A DNA stretch of 64,000 bases, taken from Pseudomonas antarctica. Its GTDB lineage: Bacteria; Pseudomonadota; Gammaproteobacteria; Pseudomonadales; Pseudomonadaceae. The stretch lies in contig NZ_CP015600.1 in assembly GCF_001647715.1 (NCBI RefSeq), positions 4,464,001 through 4,528,000 of the forward strand. Direction: 5' to 3'. Positions 9,361 through 17,583 of this stretch are shown here, in pieces; within the stretch, counting starts at the first letter, position 1, and each line of letters opens with the position of its first letter. The notes beneath the pieces are model-generated. The model had not been told where the DNA came from. It made no database searches and saw only the letters and a list, made by a program, of their open reading frames with translations. A program made the translations under genes and the position numbers.

Positions 9361-10770
9361 GAGGCTGGCGACCGCTGCCGCCAAGGCGCGACCGAAGATC
9401 TCCGCAACCCGGTCGACTTCGACGGCCGTAATCACCAACGGTGGCAGGAACCGCACCACGCAGCCATGCCGACCGCCCAACTCCAGGATCAGGCCACGCT
9501 TGAGGCATTCACGCTGAACCAGCGGTGCCAGTTGGCGATGCACCGGCGGGTGTCCCTGAATATCCAGGGTGCCGTTCGGGTCCACCAGCTCCACGCCCAG
9601 CATCAAGCCACGACCACGAATATCCCCCAGATACGCGAAGTCTCGCTGCAGGATGCGCAGGTGTTCGCCAAGGCGCTCGCCCATGGCGGCTGCATGACCG
9701 GCCAGGTCGTGCTCCTTGAGGTAGCGCATCACCGCCGAACCCGCCGCCATGGCCATCTGGTTACCACGGAAAGTCCCGGCATGCGCGCCCGGCAGCCAGG
9801 TGTCGAGCCAGTCGCGATACACCACTACCGCCAGCGGCAAGCTGCCGCCGATGGCTTTGGACATCACCACCACATCCGGGATGATGCCGGCATGTTCGAA
9901 GGCAAACATCTTGCCGGTGCGGCCGAAACCGCTCTGGATTTCATCAACGATCAACGCCACGCCCGCCTGCTCGGTGATGCGTCGCAAGCCACGTAGCCAA
10001 TCAAGGTCGGCCGGAATCACCCCGCCCTCGCCCTGCACCACTTCGACAATCACCGCCGCCGGCAGCAACACCCCGCCTTCCGGGTCGTTCAACAGATTTT
10101 CCAGGTAATGCAGATTGACCCGCACTCCTTCCGCGCCGCCCAGGCCGAAGGGGCAGCGGTAGTCGTAGGGGAAAGGCAGAAATTGCACGCCATTGCCGAG
10201 CAAGGCGCCCAACGGTTTTTTCGGCCCCAGGCTGCCCATCAGGCTGAGTGCGCCCTGGCTCATGCCGTGGTAACCGCCCTGGAACGACAACACCGTGCTG
10301 CGACCGGTGGCCGTGCGCACCAGCTTCAACGCGGCTTCCACCGCGTCGGTGCCGGTGGGGCCGCAGAACTGGATTTTCGCTTCCTGCGCAAGCGCTGCAG
10401 GCAACAGGCCGAACAGGTCTTGTACGAACTGGTCCTTGACTGGCGTCGTCAGGTCGAGGGTGTGCAGCGGGAGCTCGTCGCTGAGTACCTGCTGGATGGC
10501 TTCGATCACCACCGGGTGGTTGTGGCCCAGCGCCAAGGTGCCTGCACCCGCCAGGCAGTCGATGAAACTGCGGCCTTCCACGTCTTCCACGTAGATCCCC
10601 TTGGCACGCTTGAGTGCCAAAGGAATACGCCGTGGGTAGCTGCGGGCGTTGGATTCCTGCTGGCGTTGGCGGGCCAACAGTGGGGTTTCTTCAAATTGGT
10701 AGAGCGTTTCCGCAGGTGCCGGGTTGGCATACACCGGGGCGTCTTCGATACGGCTGGTAGCGACTGACAT
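9358..10770 (-). CDS. pvdH: L-2,4-diaminobutyrate:2-oxoglutarate aminotransferase PvdH
   Basis: PvdH makes L-2,4-diaminobutyrate from aspartate semialdehyde using PLP; the product is loaded by the last module of PvdL. The 470-aa class III aminotransferase shows FIDCLAGAGTLALGHNHP, the PLP region QFCGPTGTDAVEAALKLVRT, FQGGYHGMSQGAL and the lysine region IVDEIQSGFGRTGKMFAFEHAGI...VMSKAIGG (Lys Schiff base). I chose ATG 10770 (MSVATSRIED), whose length fits PvdH, rather than the upstream in-frame codon at 10806. A consensus PvdS promoter lies 77 bp upstream. The cofactor, reaction and place in the siderophore pathway are established for the family. Confidence 0.94.
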   Translation of the reverse strand: MSVATSRIEDAPVYANPAPAETLYQFEETPLLARQRQQESNARSYPRRIPLALKRAKGIYVEDVEGRSFIDCLAGAGTLALGHNHPVVIEAIQQVLSDELPLHTLDLTTPVKDQFVQDLFGLLPAALAQEAKIQFCGPTGTDAVEAALKLVRTATGRSTVLSFQGGYHGMSQGALSLMGSLGPKKPLGALLGNGVQFLPFPYDYRCPFGLGGAEGVRVNLHYLENLLNDPEGGVLLPAAVIVEVVQGEGGVIPADLDWLRGLRRITEQAGVALIVDEIQSGFGRTGKMFAFEHAGIIPDVVVMSKAIGGSLPLAVVVYRDWLDTWLPGAHAGTFRGNQMAMAAGSAVMRYLKEHDLAGHAAAMGERLGEHLRILQRDFAYLGDIRGRGLMLGVELVDPNGTLDIQGHPPVHRQLAPLVQRECLKRGLILELGGRHGCVVRFLPPLVITAVEVDRVAEIFGRALAAAVASL

Positions 10771-10846
10771 CTCTCGATCCCTCAATACGCGGGTGGGGGT
10801 GACCAAACTGCCGATCCGTGGTGCGCACGGATTTCATGTTCTGGAG

Positions 10847-10870
10847 ACGCACCAGCGGTGGGGGGATTTA
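10847..10870 (-). promoter_or_regulatory. PvdS-dependent (iron-starvation) promoter of pvdH
   Basis: On the minus strand CTAAATCCC begins at 10871; TAAAT (10870-10866), exactly 16 bases, then CGT (10849-10847). This is a perfect match to TAAAT-N16-CGT, including the flanking CTAAATCCC preference. A degenerate REP half (GCGAGCAAGCCCGCTGCCAC) lies about 30 bp further upstream. Confidence 0.85.
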
Positions 10871-10966
10871 GGCTTGTTATGGTTTTTGATTGGATTCGCG
10901 AGCAAGCCCGCTGCCACCGTTGGATCTCAGTGCATCAGGTCGATGGGCTGCTCCGACCACTCGAGC

Positions 10967-11734
10967 TCACACCGCCCGATACCGCTCATTCAACGCATAC
11001 AAAATCGCGCACGTCTCCCCATCCAGAACCCCAGCATAATCCCGGCTCCGAAAGTGCATCTGAAACGCCCGCGTCCTTAACTCAAAGGCCCTGCGATTCT
11101 GAGCCGGCTTATAGCCATATCGCTGAAACGCCCGCTCTATCTCAACCTCTGGCGGCAGCCCCAAAGAAAATCGCCGCTGATACATCACCCGCGTCGACTC
11201 ATCAAACCAGGCCCCGATACCGGCCTCGAACAAACACCGCCAAGGTAGTCGAGGCCCCGGATCACTCTTGCGCCAATACGCCACATCCGAATGCCCAAGA
11301 ATATCAGTCGGGCCAATCTGCGGGTATCGCGCGAGTAGGTCGCGCACCAACGCAATCAACACCTCAACCTGCTCCTCACCGTAGGCAGGAAAGGTCAATA
11401 CGCCCCCATCATCGCGCACCAAATTGACTATCTCGATGCCAATGGAGCGGCTATTGAGGTTATCGCGCCCACCCCAATGGCTCACCCCGGCATGCCAGGC
11501 GCGCTGGTCCTCGTGTACCAAGCGAAACGCGCGTAACTCTTCGTATCCGAGTGCCTGGTAGCCACTGTCATCGGGGTCCGGCACCAGATAATGAGCACTG
11601 ACGCCATCCTGGGTGAGGGTACGCAGGGACGAGGCAAAGGGCGCCGCCGTGTAATGCAGGACCACTTGCCGCACGGTTTCACCGTCGCGTTGATTGAAAT
11701 CCATGGCGGGGAAACTGCTGTCGATCACCAACAT
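10967..11734 (-). CDS. ampDh3: AmpDh3-like N-acetylmuramyl-L-alanine amidase
   Basis: This zinc amidase cleaves the bond between N-acetylmuramic acid and the stem peptide in murein. The 255-aa protein has an Amidase_2 domain (LHYTAAPFAS with zinc His, AWHAGVSHWGGRDNLN, SIGIEIVNL with catalytic Glu, and GHSDVAYWRKSDPGP with the second zinc His) and a C-terminal peptidoglycan-binding domain (AFQMHFRSRDYAGVLDGET). It starts MLVIDSSFPAMDFN with no signal peptide, as in P. aeruginosa AmpDh3, reported as a type VI secretion effector. ATG 11734 has AAGGACGG upstream; the codon at 11767 does not. No secretion or immunity gene adjoins it here. Confidence 0.85.
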   Translation of the reverse strand: MLVIDSSFPAMDFNQRDGETVRQVVLHYTAAPFASSLRTLTQDGVSAHYLVPDPDDSGYQALGYEELRAFRLVHEDQRAWHAGVSHWGGRDNLNSRSIGIEIVNLVRDDGGVLTFPAYGEEQVEVLIALVRDLLARYPQIGPTDILGHSDVAYWRKSDPGPRLPWRCLFEAGIGAWFDESTRVMYQRRFSLGLPPEVEIERAFQRYGYKPAQNRRAFELRTRAFQMHFRSRDYAGVLDGETCAILYALNERYRAV

Positions 11735-11784
11735 AAGAACCGTCCTTTTCAGTACAGGCCGAGTCATTCAGCCCGTTCAAGCGC

Positions 11785-11831
11785 AAAAAATTACCGCCAT
11801 CCTGAACGTATGAAATCCAGGAGGGCGGTAA
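11785..11831 (-). terminator. Intrinsic terminator of the dsbRS transcript
   Basis: On the minus strand TTACCGCCCTCCTG pairs with CAGGATGGCGGTAA over 14 bp with one mismatch, followed by TTTTTT. It begins 28 bp after the kinase stop. Confidence 0.85.
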
Positions 11832-11858
11832 CTATTTTTGCCACTTGAAAAAAAGTGA

Positions 11859-13178
11859 TCAGCGCCGTAATGGCATGCCCAGGTCGACCCGCAGACCATC
11901 CGGCTGGCTGTCGAACTTCAAGGAGCAAGAGCAGCGTTGCACGATCGCCTGAACGATCGCCAGCCCCAGGCCGCAGCCTTCGCTGCTGCCATTGCGCCAG
12001 AAGCGTTGGGTCAGGTATTGCAGGTCTTCGCTGGAGATTTGCTTGCCGTGGTCACGCACGCGGAACACTACTGTGTCGGCCGTGGTGAACACATTCAACT
12101 CCACACGGGTGTCGCCCGGGGTATGGCGCAAAGCGTTGTCCAACAAATTGCGCAGGGCTGCAACGGCCAAGGCTACCGGCATTTCCACCGGGGTTTGCGT
12201 GAGGTTCTCCGCCAGGACCAGATCGATGCGCCGATTGTCGCCGGCATTCGCATCCTGGATCGCCAACCGCGCGACTTGTTCGGCACTCGATTGCAGGCCG
12301 TCGTCGAACGACAGGCTGCCCTCCACCCTCGCCAACAGCAGCAATTGCTCCAACGTACGATGCAAGCGGTCGGCGCCTTCTTCGGCATGGGCCAGGGACT
12401 GGTCGCGCGCCGCGCCTTCGGTCATGCGCGCCACTTGCAGGTGGGTCTTGATCGCCGTCAGCGGGCTGCGCAGTTCGTGGGCGGCGTCGCCGGTGAGGCG
12501 GCGCTCACGCTCGATGGTCTTGGCGATGCGTTGCAACAGTTGGTTCTGGGTATCGAGCAGTGGTTTCAACTCGCTGGGCAACGGGTGAATCTGCAGCGGT
12601 TCGAGGGAATCAGCACTGCGGCGCATCAGCGCATCGCGCATGCGGTTGAGCGGCAACAGGCTTTGGCCGATGCCCAGCCACAGCAGGCACAGGCAGCCCA
12701 GCAGCGCCACACCCACCGGCACCGAAGCGGCCAGCAATATCGACAGGTTCAACGCCTCGCGCTCCACCTGGCGGTCGGCGGTGGTGATCAGCAAGTCGCC
12801 ACGGGACAGGGTGAAACTGCGCCAGCTTACGCCGTCGATCACCTGATCGCGAAAGCCACTCTTGCGCGACTCAAGGCCTTCATCCGGGGTCATGTGACTG
12901 CGTGCGAGGATTTCCCCACGCAGGGAGCTGACCTGGCAGGCCATGCCGCCCGGCACGTTCAGTTGCTCGGTGCGCAAATGCGTACCCGCGCTCACACTGG
13001 CCAGGCCCGGCATCTGCTCGGTCAGCCCCGCCACCATACGCGCCGACGCCACCAGGCGCTGGTCGAGCGAAAACATCATCTGGTTACGCAGATCGTTGAG
13101 CATCCAGGCCGCCGCCAGTACCCAGATCAGCACAAAAGCAGCGCCCAGCTTGAACGTCAGGCGCAGGCGCAGGCTCAT
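11859..13178 (-). CDS. dsbS: Sensor histidine kinase of the dsb locus (DsbS-like)
   Basis: This class I membrane kinase (439 aa) lies next to its regulator and opposite dsbD, the arrangement of the P. aeruginosa DsbRS system, which I recall as copper(I)-responsive. TM1 is about residues 10-28, TM2 about 145-169, with a periplasmic domain between. That domain has a single cysteine (GGMACQVSS, residue 81 from ATG 13178 or 82 from the preceding GTG), a plausible thiol sensor. Then come HAMP, the H-box (AAHELRSPLTAIKTHL), the N-box (NLLDNALRHTP) and the G-box (GCGLGLAIV). The ATG overlaps the regulator's stop (TGATG), so translation is coupled. Orthology rests on context and sequence type. Confidence 0.85.
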   Translation of the reverse strand: MSLRLRLTFKLGAAFVLIWVLAAAWMLNDLRNQMMFSLDQRLVASARMVAGLTEQMPGLASVSAGTHLRTEQLNVPGGMACQVSSLRGEILARSHMTPDEGLESRKSGFRDQVIDGVSWRSFTLSRGDLLITTADRQVEREALNLSILLAASVPVGVALLGCLCLLWLGIGQSLLPLNRMRDALMRRSADSLEPLQIHPLPSELKPLLDTQNQLLQRIAKTIERERRLTGDAAHELRSPLTAIKTHLQVARMTEGAARDQSLAHAEEGADRLHRTLEQLLLLARVEGSLSFDDGLQSSAEQVARLAIQDANAGDNRRIDLVLAENLTQTPVEMPVALAVAALRNLLDNALRHTPGDTRVELNVFTTADTVVFRVRDHGKQISSEDLQYLTQRFWRNGSSEGCGLGLAIVQAIVQRCSCSLKFDSQPDGLRVDLGMPLRR

Positions 13179-13873
13179 CACGAAGCGTTGTCTCCTTCGT
13201 CAGCCACACCACCATCCGCCGTACCCAGGCGATAACCGAGGCCGCGCACGGTCTCGACGATGCCGTTGCCCAATTTGCGTCGCAGGTGGTGGATGTGCAC
13301 GTTGAGGGCGTTACTTTCCAGTTCGTCGTTGAAGCCGTAGACACTGTCCTTGAGCTGCTCGCTGGAGAGCACCCGGCCTTTGTTATGCAGCAGGGCCTGC
13401 AACAGCGCTTGCTCGCGACGGGAGAGGTCTACCGGCTGGCCGGCCAGGAAGGTTTCGCGACTGCTGGGGTCGTAGGCCAGATGACCGTGTTCGATCAGGT
13501 TAACCCGGCGCCCTGCTACTCGCCGCAGCAGGGTTTGCAGGCGTGCGGCAAGTTCGCGCAGGTCAAAGGGTTTGAGCAGGTAGTCGTCGGCACCGGCCTG
13601 CAGGCCATCGACACGGTTGGTCACCGAATCGCGCGCCGTGAGGATCAGCACCGGAATTTCCAGGCCCTGGCTGCGCTGTTGTTGCAGCAACTTGAGGCCG
13701 TCTTCGTCGGGCAAGCCAAGGTCGAGCACCATGATGTCGAAGTTGGCCGCCTTGAGCATCGCGCGTGCGGCAGCGGCCGTGGCCACGCGCTCGACGGTAA
13801 AGCCCTGGGCACCGAGCCCGGCCACGATGCCGCTGGCGATCAGTTCGTCGTCTTCACAGACCAGTACGTGCAT
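13178..13873 (-). CDS. dsbR: OmpR-family response regulator of the dsb locus (DsbR-like)
   Basis: The 231-aa protein has a receiver domain (acidic pocket CEDDE near residues 6-10, phospho-acceptor Asp in DIMVLDLGLPDEDG, Lys in YLLKPFDLREL) and a C-terminal winged helix (GRVLSSEQLKDSVYGFNDEL, LNVHIHHLRRKLG). It is first in a two-gene operon with the kinase. It faces dsbD across 176 bp that contain tandem CGGTTAATCA repeats, the likely binding site. By analogy with P. aeruginosa it should activate the dsbD operon. ATG 13873 is preceded by AAGGGTTAAC. Confidence 0.88.
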   Translation of the reverse strand: MHVLVCEDDELIASGIVAGLGAQGFTVERVATAAAARAMLKAANFDIMVLDLGLPDEDGLKLLQQQRSQGLEIPVLILTARDSVTNRVDGLQAGADDYLLKPFDLRELAARLQTLLRRVAGRRVNLIEHGHLAYDPSSRETFLAGQPVDLSRREQALLQALLHNKGRVLSSEQLKDSVYGFNDELESNALNVHIHHLRRKLGNGIVETVRGLGYRLGTADGGVADEGDNAS

Positions 13874-13982
13874 GGTTAACCCTTCATGAATGATGGGGGG
13901 ATTAAAGGTCCAGCGGATTAAGTGCCGATTATGCCGTGAAAAGAGGCGCGCTCAGCGCTTCCCTTCACTTTAGAATAGCGCC

Positions 13983-14003
13983 CGGTTAATCATCGGTTAA
14001 TCA
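13983..14003. promoter_or_regulatory. Tandem direct repeats, probable DsbR operator
   Basis: CGGTTAATCA occurs at 13983-13992 and 13994-14003, one helical turn apart (11 bp), as OmpR-family sites usually are. Two copies of GATTAA, the complement of TTAATC, lie nearer dsbR at 13900-13905 and 13916-13921. The dsbD start is 47 bp downstream. Confidence 0.55.
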
Positions 14004-14049
14004 ACACCACACATTGTGTGCCTAACTTGCATCGAACTAAGGCTTGACC

Positions 14050-15795
14050 ATGCGGTATCTGTTTACCTTTCTGCTGGTGTTGTTTGCAGGGTTCGCCCAG
14101 GCCGCGCCGGGCAATCCCTTCGAGACCAAACCCGATTTCCTCCCGGTGGGCAAGGCCTTCACCTTTACCTCCGAGCGCCTGGAAACCGGCGAGACCCAGC
14201 TGTATTGGCAGATTGCCGACGGTTATTACCTGTACCAGCAGCGCATGAAGTTCGACGGCCTGGCTGAAAAACCGGTATTGCCCCAGGGTGAAGCCCATAG
14301 CGATGAGTTCTTCGGCGAGCAGCAAGTGTATCGCCAAGGCCTGGAAGTGAAGATCCCCGCCGGTGCCACCGGCCAGGTCAAGCTGGGCTGGCAGGGTTGC
14401 GCCGATGCGGGCCTGTGCTACCCGCCACAGTCGATTACCGTGGATCTGGGCGGCACCCCGGCCATAGCGGGCACTGCGCAAGTGCAGGCCCAAGGCCAAG
14501 CCCAGGATCAAAGCCTGGCCAGCGGCCTGCAACAGCGCAGCCTGGGTTGGAGCCTGCTGGTGTTCTTTGGCTTGGGCTTGCTGCTGGCGTTTGCCCCTTG
14601 TTCGTTGCCGATGTTGCCGATCCTCGCAGGGCTGGTGGTGGGCAGTGGCGCCAGCCCGCGTCGCGGTTTTGCCCTGGCCAGCAGCTACGTGGTGTGCATG
14701 GCCCTGGTGTATGCGGCGCTTGGCGTAATGGCCGCGTTGCTGGGCGGCAACCTCGCAGCACTGCTGCAAACGCCCTGGATTCTCGGCAGTTTCGCCGCGC
14801 TGTTTGTGCTCCTCGCCCTGCCCATGTTTGGTTTCTTTGAACTGCAACTGCCAGCCTTTGTGCGTGATCGCCTGGACAATGTCAGCCGCCAGCAAAGCGG
14901 CGGCAGCCTGGTAGGTGCCGGCATTCTTGGCGCACTGTCCGGCCTGTTGGTGGGGCCGTGCATGACCGCGCCACTGGCCGGCGCCCTGCTGTATATCGCC
15001 CAGAGCGGCAATGCGCTGCACGGTGGTTTGATCCTGTTCGCCATGGGCATCGGCATCGGTATTCCACTGTTGTTGCTGGTCACCGTGGGCAACCGCTTCC
15101 TGCCTAAACCGGGCAGCTGGATGGACGTGCTCAAAGGCGTTTTCGGTTTCCTGTTCCTCGGCACTGCGGTGCTGATGATTCGCCCGGTGGTCGGCGAAAG
15201 CCTGTGGATTGGCCTGTGGGGCGCATTGGCGCTGGTGATGGCTTACTGCGGCTGGACACTGGCCCGCGAGTACGGCCTGGCGGCCAAAGTGTTCGGCGCC
15301 GGTTCCCTGGTGCTGGGCCTGTGGGGCGCAGTGCTGATGGTGGGCGCGGCCGGTGGCAGTGACGACCTGTGGCAACCGTTGAAGGTCTACAGCGGATCAA
15401 CAGTGGCGGCTGCGCCGAGCGCCCACGACGCCTTCATGACCATCAGCGACCCGACTGTGCTGCAAAGCCAACTCGACAGCGCCAAAGCCCAGGGCCAATG
15501 GGTGCTGGTGGACTACTACGCCGACTGGTGCGTGTCGTGCAAGATCATGGAAAAACAAGTGTTCGGCAAACCCGAAGTGATGGCCGCGCTGAAAGACGTG
15601 CGCCTGCTGCGCCTGGACGTCACCGCCGACAACGCCGCCAGCCGCGAACTGCTCGGCCGCTACAAGGTGCCAGGGCCACCGAGCTTCGTGTGGATCGGCC
15701 CGGACGGTGAAGAACGCCGCGCACAACGCATCACCGGCGAAGTGGATGCCGCCGCCTTCCTGCAACGCTGGACGCAAACCCGAGACGCACGCTGA
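14050..15795 (+). CDS. dsbD: Thiol:disulfide interchange protein DsbD
   Basis: DsbD moves electrons from cytoplasmic thioredoxin across the inner membrane to periplasmic DsbG/DsbC-type and TlpA-type proteins. The 581-aa protein has a signal peptide (ending FAQAAPG), an N-terminal immunoglobulin-like domain with the Cys pair GCADAGLCYPP, eight membrane spans carrying the cysteine blocks FAPCSLPMLP and VGPCMTAPLAG, and a C-terminal thioredoxin domain with WCVSC. An upstream TTG (14044) is in frame; ATG 14050 is preferred. The next gene overlaps its stop by 1 base (TGATG), and the third member dsbG overlaps that one, so the three form a coupled operon. Confidence 0.94.
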   Translation: MRYLFTFLLVLFAGFAQAAPGNPFETKPDFLPVGKAFTFTSERLETGETQLYWQIADGYYLYQQRMKFDGLAEKPVLPQGEAHSDEFFGEQQVYRQGLEVKIPAGATGQVKLGWQGCADAGLCYPPQSITVDLGGTPAIAGTAQVQAQGQAQDQSLASGLQQRSLGWSLLVFFGLGLLLAFAPCSLPMLPILAGLVVGSGASPRRGFALASSYVVCMALVYAALGVMAALLGGNLAALLQTPWILGSFAALFVLLALPMFGFFELQLPAFVRDRLDNVSRQQSGGSLVGAGILGALSGLLVGPCMTAPLAGALLYIAQSGNALHGGLILFAMGIGIGIPLLLLVTVGNRFLPKPGSWMDVLKGVFGFLFLGTAVLMIRPVVGESLWIGLWGALALVMAYCGWTLAREYGLAAKVFGAGSLVLGLWGAVLMVGAAGGSDDLWQPLKVYSGSTVAAAPSAHDAFMTISDPTVLQSQLDSAKAQGQWVLVDYYADWCVSCKIMEKQVFGKPEVMAALKDVRLLRLDVTADNAASRELLGRYKVPGPPSFVWIGPDGEERRAQRITGEVDAAAFLQRWTQTRDAR

Positions 15796-16646
15796 TGCTG
15801 ACCCTGACCATCGGCACCTTCGCCATCGCCCTGAATCACATCCTGCTGATCAGCGCGCTGATTCTCGCCACGCTGGTGGGCTGGCGCGTGGCCAAGCGTG
15901 GCGGTGAAAACCCGGAATCGGTGCTGTTCAGCCTGTTTCTGCTGGGCATGCTGGTCGCCCGCGTCAGTTTTGTACTGATGTATTGGAGCGATTACAGCCG
16001 CGACCCATTGCAGATGGTTGACCTGCGCGACGGCGGTTTTCTCGCCTGGCCCGGCGTGATCGCACTGGTGCTGGGTGCCCTGTTGTACGGCTGGCGCCGC
16101 CCGGCCTTGCGCAAACCGTTAAGCGCCGGTGTGATCACCGGGCTGGTGTTCTGGGGCCTGACCAGCGTGTCCCTGAGCCTTTACGACAAAGGCGCGCAAC
16201 TGCCGGATATCACCCTGCGCAATGCCAATGGCGACGTGGTGCAACTGGCCGATTACAAAGGCGGCCCACTGGTGATCAACCTCTGGGCCACCTGGTGCCC
16301 ACCGTGCCGCCGGGAAATGCCGGTGCTGGAGCGCGCGCAGCATCAACGGCCGGACGTGACCTTCCTGTTCGTCAACCAGGCCGAAAGCATGCAAAGCGTC
16401 AGCACCTTCCTCGCCACCCAAGGCCTGACCCTCGACAACGTGCTGTTTGACGCCAGCGGCCGGCTCGGCCAGGCCGTGGGCAGCATGGCGTTGCCGACCA
16501 CCCTGTTCTACCAAGCCGATGGGCGCCTGATCAACAGCCACTTGGGCGAATTGTCCCAGGCCAGCCTGGCCCGCGCCATGGAACCCTTCGACACTGCCCC
16601 TGCCGCCACAAGGAAACCGACATGCCTCGACTCCGCCACCTGCTGA
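15795..16646 (+). CDS. Membrane-anchored TlpA/DsbE-like thioredoxin
   Basis: This 283-aa protein has four predicted membrane spans in the first 125 residues (for example HILLISALILATLVGW and AGVITGLVFWGLTSVSLSL) and then a periplasmic TlpA-like thioredoxin domain with the redox pair WATWCPPCRREMP and cis-proline region GSMALPTTLF. The unusual polytopic anchor distinguishes it from ordinary CcmG/DsbE. It is the middle gene of dsbD-tlpA-dsbG and corresponds by position to the gene between dsbD and dsbG in P. aeruginosa. It probably receives electrons from DsbD and reduces a specific periplasmic client, which the sequence does not reveal. Its C-terminus overlaps the dsbG start by 25 bp in another frame. 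Confidence 0.82.
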   Translation: MLTLTIGTFAIALNHILLISALILATLVGWRVAKRGGENPESVLFSLFLLGMLVARVSFVLMYWSDYSRDPLQMVDLRDGGFLAWPGVIALVLGALLYGWRRPALRKPLSAGVITGLVFWGLTSVSLSLYDKGAQLPDITLRNANGDVVQLADYKGGPLVINLWATWCPPCRREMPVLERAQHQRPDVTFLFVNQAESMQSVSTFLATQGLTLDNVLFDASGRLGQAVGSMALPTTLFYQADGRLINSHLGELSQASLARAMEPFDTAPAATRKPTCLDSATC

Positions 16647-17383
16647 CCCTGCTGCCGCTGACGCTCGCGGCCACCCTGGCCCAGGCCGAAGACTGGCCTG
16701 CACCGATCAAGCAGATTGAAGCCAAGGGCGCCAAGATCCTCGGCAAGTTCGACGCACCCAGCGGGCTCACCGGCTACGCCGCGCAGTACCAGAACCGCGG
16801 CATGGCCCTGTACCTGACTGCCGACGGCAAAAGCGTGATCGCCGGCAACCTGTACGACGCCGAAGGCAAAGACCTGAGCAGCGCGCCCCTGGAAAAACTG
16901 GTGTACGCGCCGATGGCCAAGGAAGTCTGGGGCAAAATGGAAAACAGCAGCTGGATTCAGGACGGCGATAAAAACGCGCCACGTATCGTCTACCTGTTCA
17001 GCGACCCCAACTGCCCGTACTGCAACATGTTCTGGGAACAGGCACGGCCGTGGGTAAAAGCCGGCAAGGTACAGTTGCGCCACATCATGGTCGGTATTAT
17101 CCGCGAAGACAGCCCAGGCAAGTCGGCCGCCCTGTTCGCCGCCAAAGACCCGCAGAAAGCCCTGGAAGAACATGAAGCCGCCGGCAAAGGCAGCAAATTG
17201 CAGGCGCTGGACAAGATTCCGGCGGATATCGAAGCCAAGCTCGATGCCAACATGAAGTTGATGGAAGAGCTGGAATTGTCGGCAACGCCAGCGATTTTCT
17301 ATCTGGATGACAAGGGCGGCTTGCAGCAACAGCAAGGCGCGCCATCGCCGGACAAGCTGGCGAAGATTCTGGGGCCGAAGTAA
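16622..17383 (+). CDS. dsbG: Periplasmic disulfide isomerase/chaperone DsbG
   Basis: DsbG is a V-shaped dimeric isomerase that also rescues sulfenylated single cysteines. The 253-aa precursor has a signal peptide (residues 1-22, ending TLAQA), an N-terminal dimerisation domain, and a thioredoxin domain with SDPNCPYCNMFWEQ (CPYC active site) and cis-proline LSATPAIFYLDDKGG. It is the last gene of the dsbD operon, its start lies inside the preceding gene, and an intrinsic terminator follows 93 bp after its stop. Confidence 0.92.
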   Translation: MPRLRHLLTLLPLTLAATLAQAEDWPAPIKQIEAKGAKILGKFDAPSGLTGYAAQYQNRGMALYLTADGKSVIAGNLYDAEGKDLSSAPLEKLVYAPMAKEVWGKMENSSWIQDGDKNAPRIVYLFSDPNCPYCNMFWEQARPWVKAGKVQLRHIMVGIIREDSPGKSAALFAAKDPQKALEEHEAAGKGSKLQALDKIPADIEAKLDANMKLMEELELSATPAIFYLDDKGGLQQQQGAPSPDKLAKILGPK

Positions 17384-17476
17384 TCGGCGTTTCCCTAAGA
17401 ATGTTTCAGGCTTGCCTAACAGAAAGCGAGCACAACAATTCATAGAAACCTGGATGAAGGTTTGAGCTTGACGCAG

Positions 17477-17513
17477 AAAATCCGATGCCCAAACAGGCAT
17501 CGGATTTTATTTC
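17477..17513. terminator. Bidirectional intrinsic terminator between dsbG and the chitinase
   Basis: Perfect 13-bp stem AAAATCCGATGCC / GGCATCGGATTTT with loop CAAACA. T-runs on both strands (ATTTTATTTC and TTTTCTGCG) allow it to serve both convergent transcripts. Confidence 0.9.
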
Positions 17514-17583
17514 ATGAAGCCAACGATCAGATCATAAACATAGCTGTTTGAGATCAGGCACGTCTGCCAGATGTCTCTTTGCG

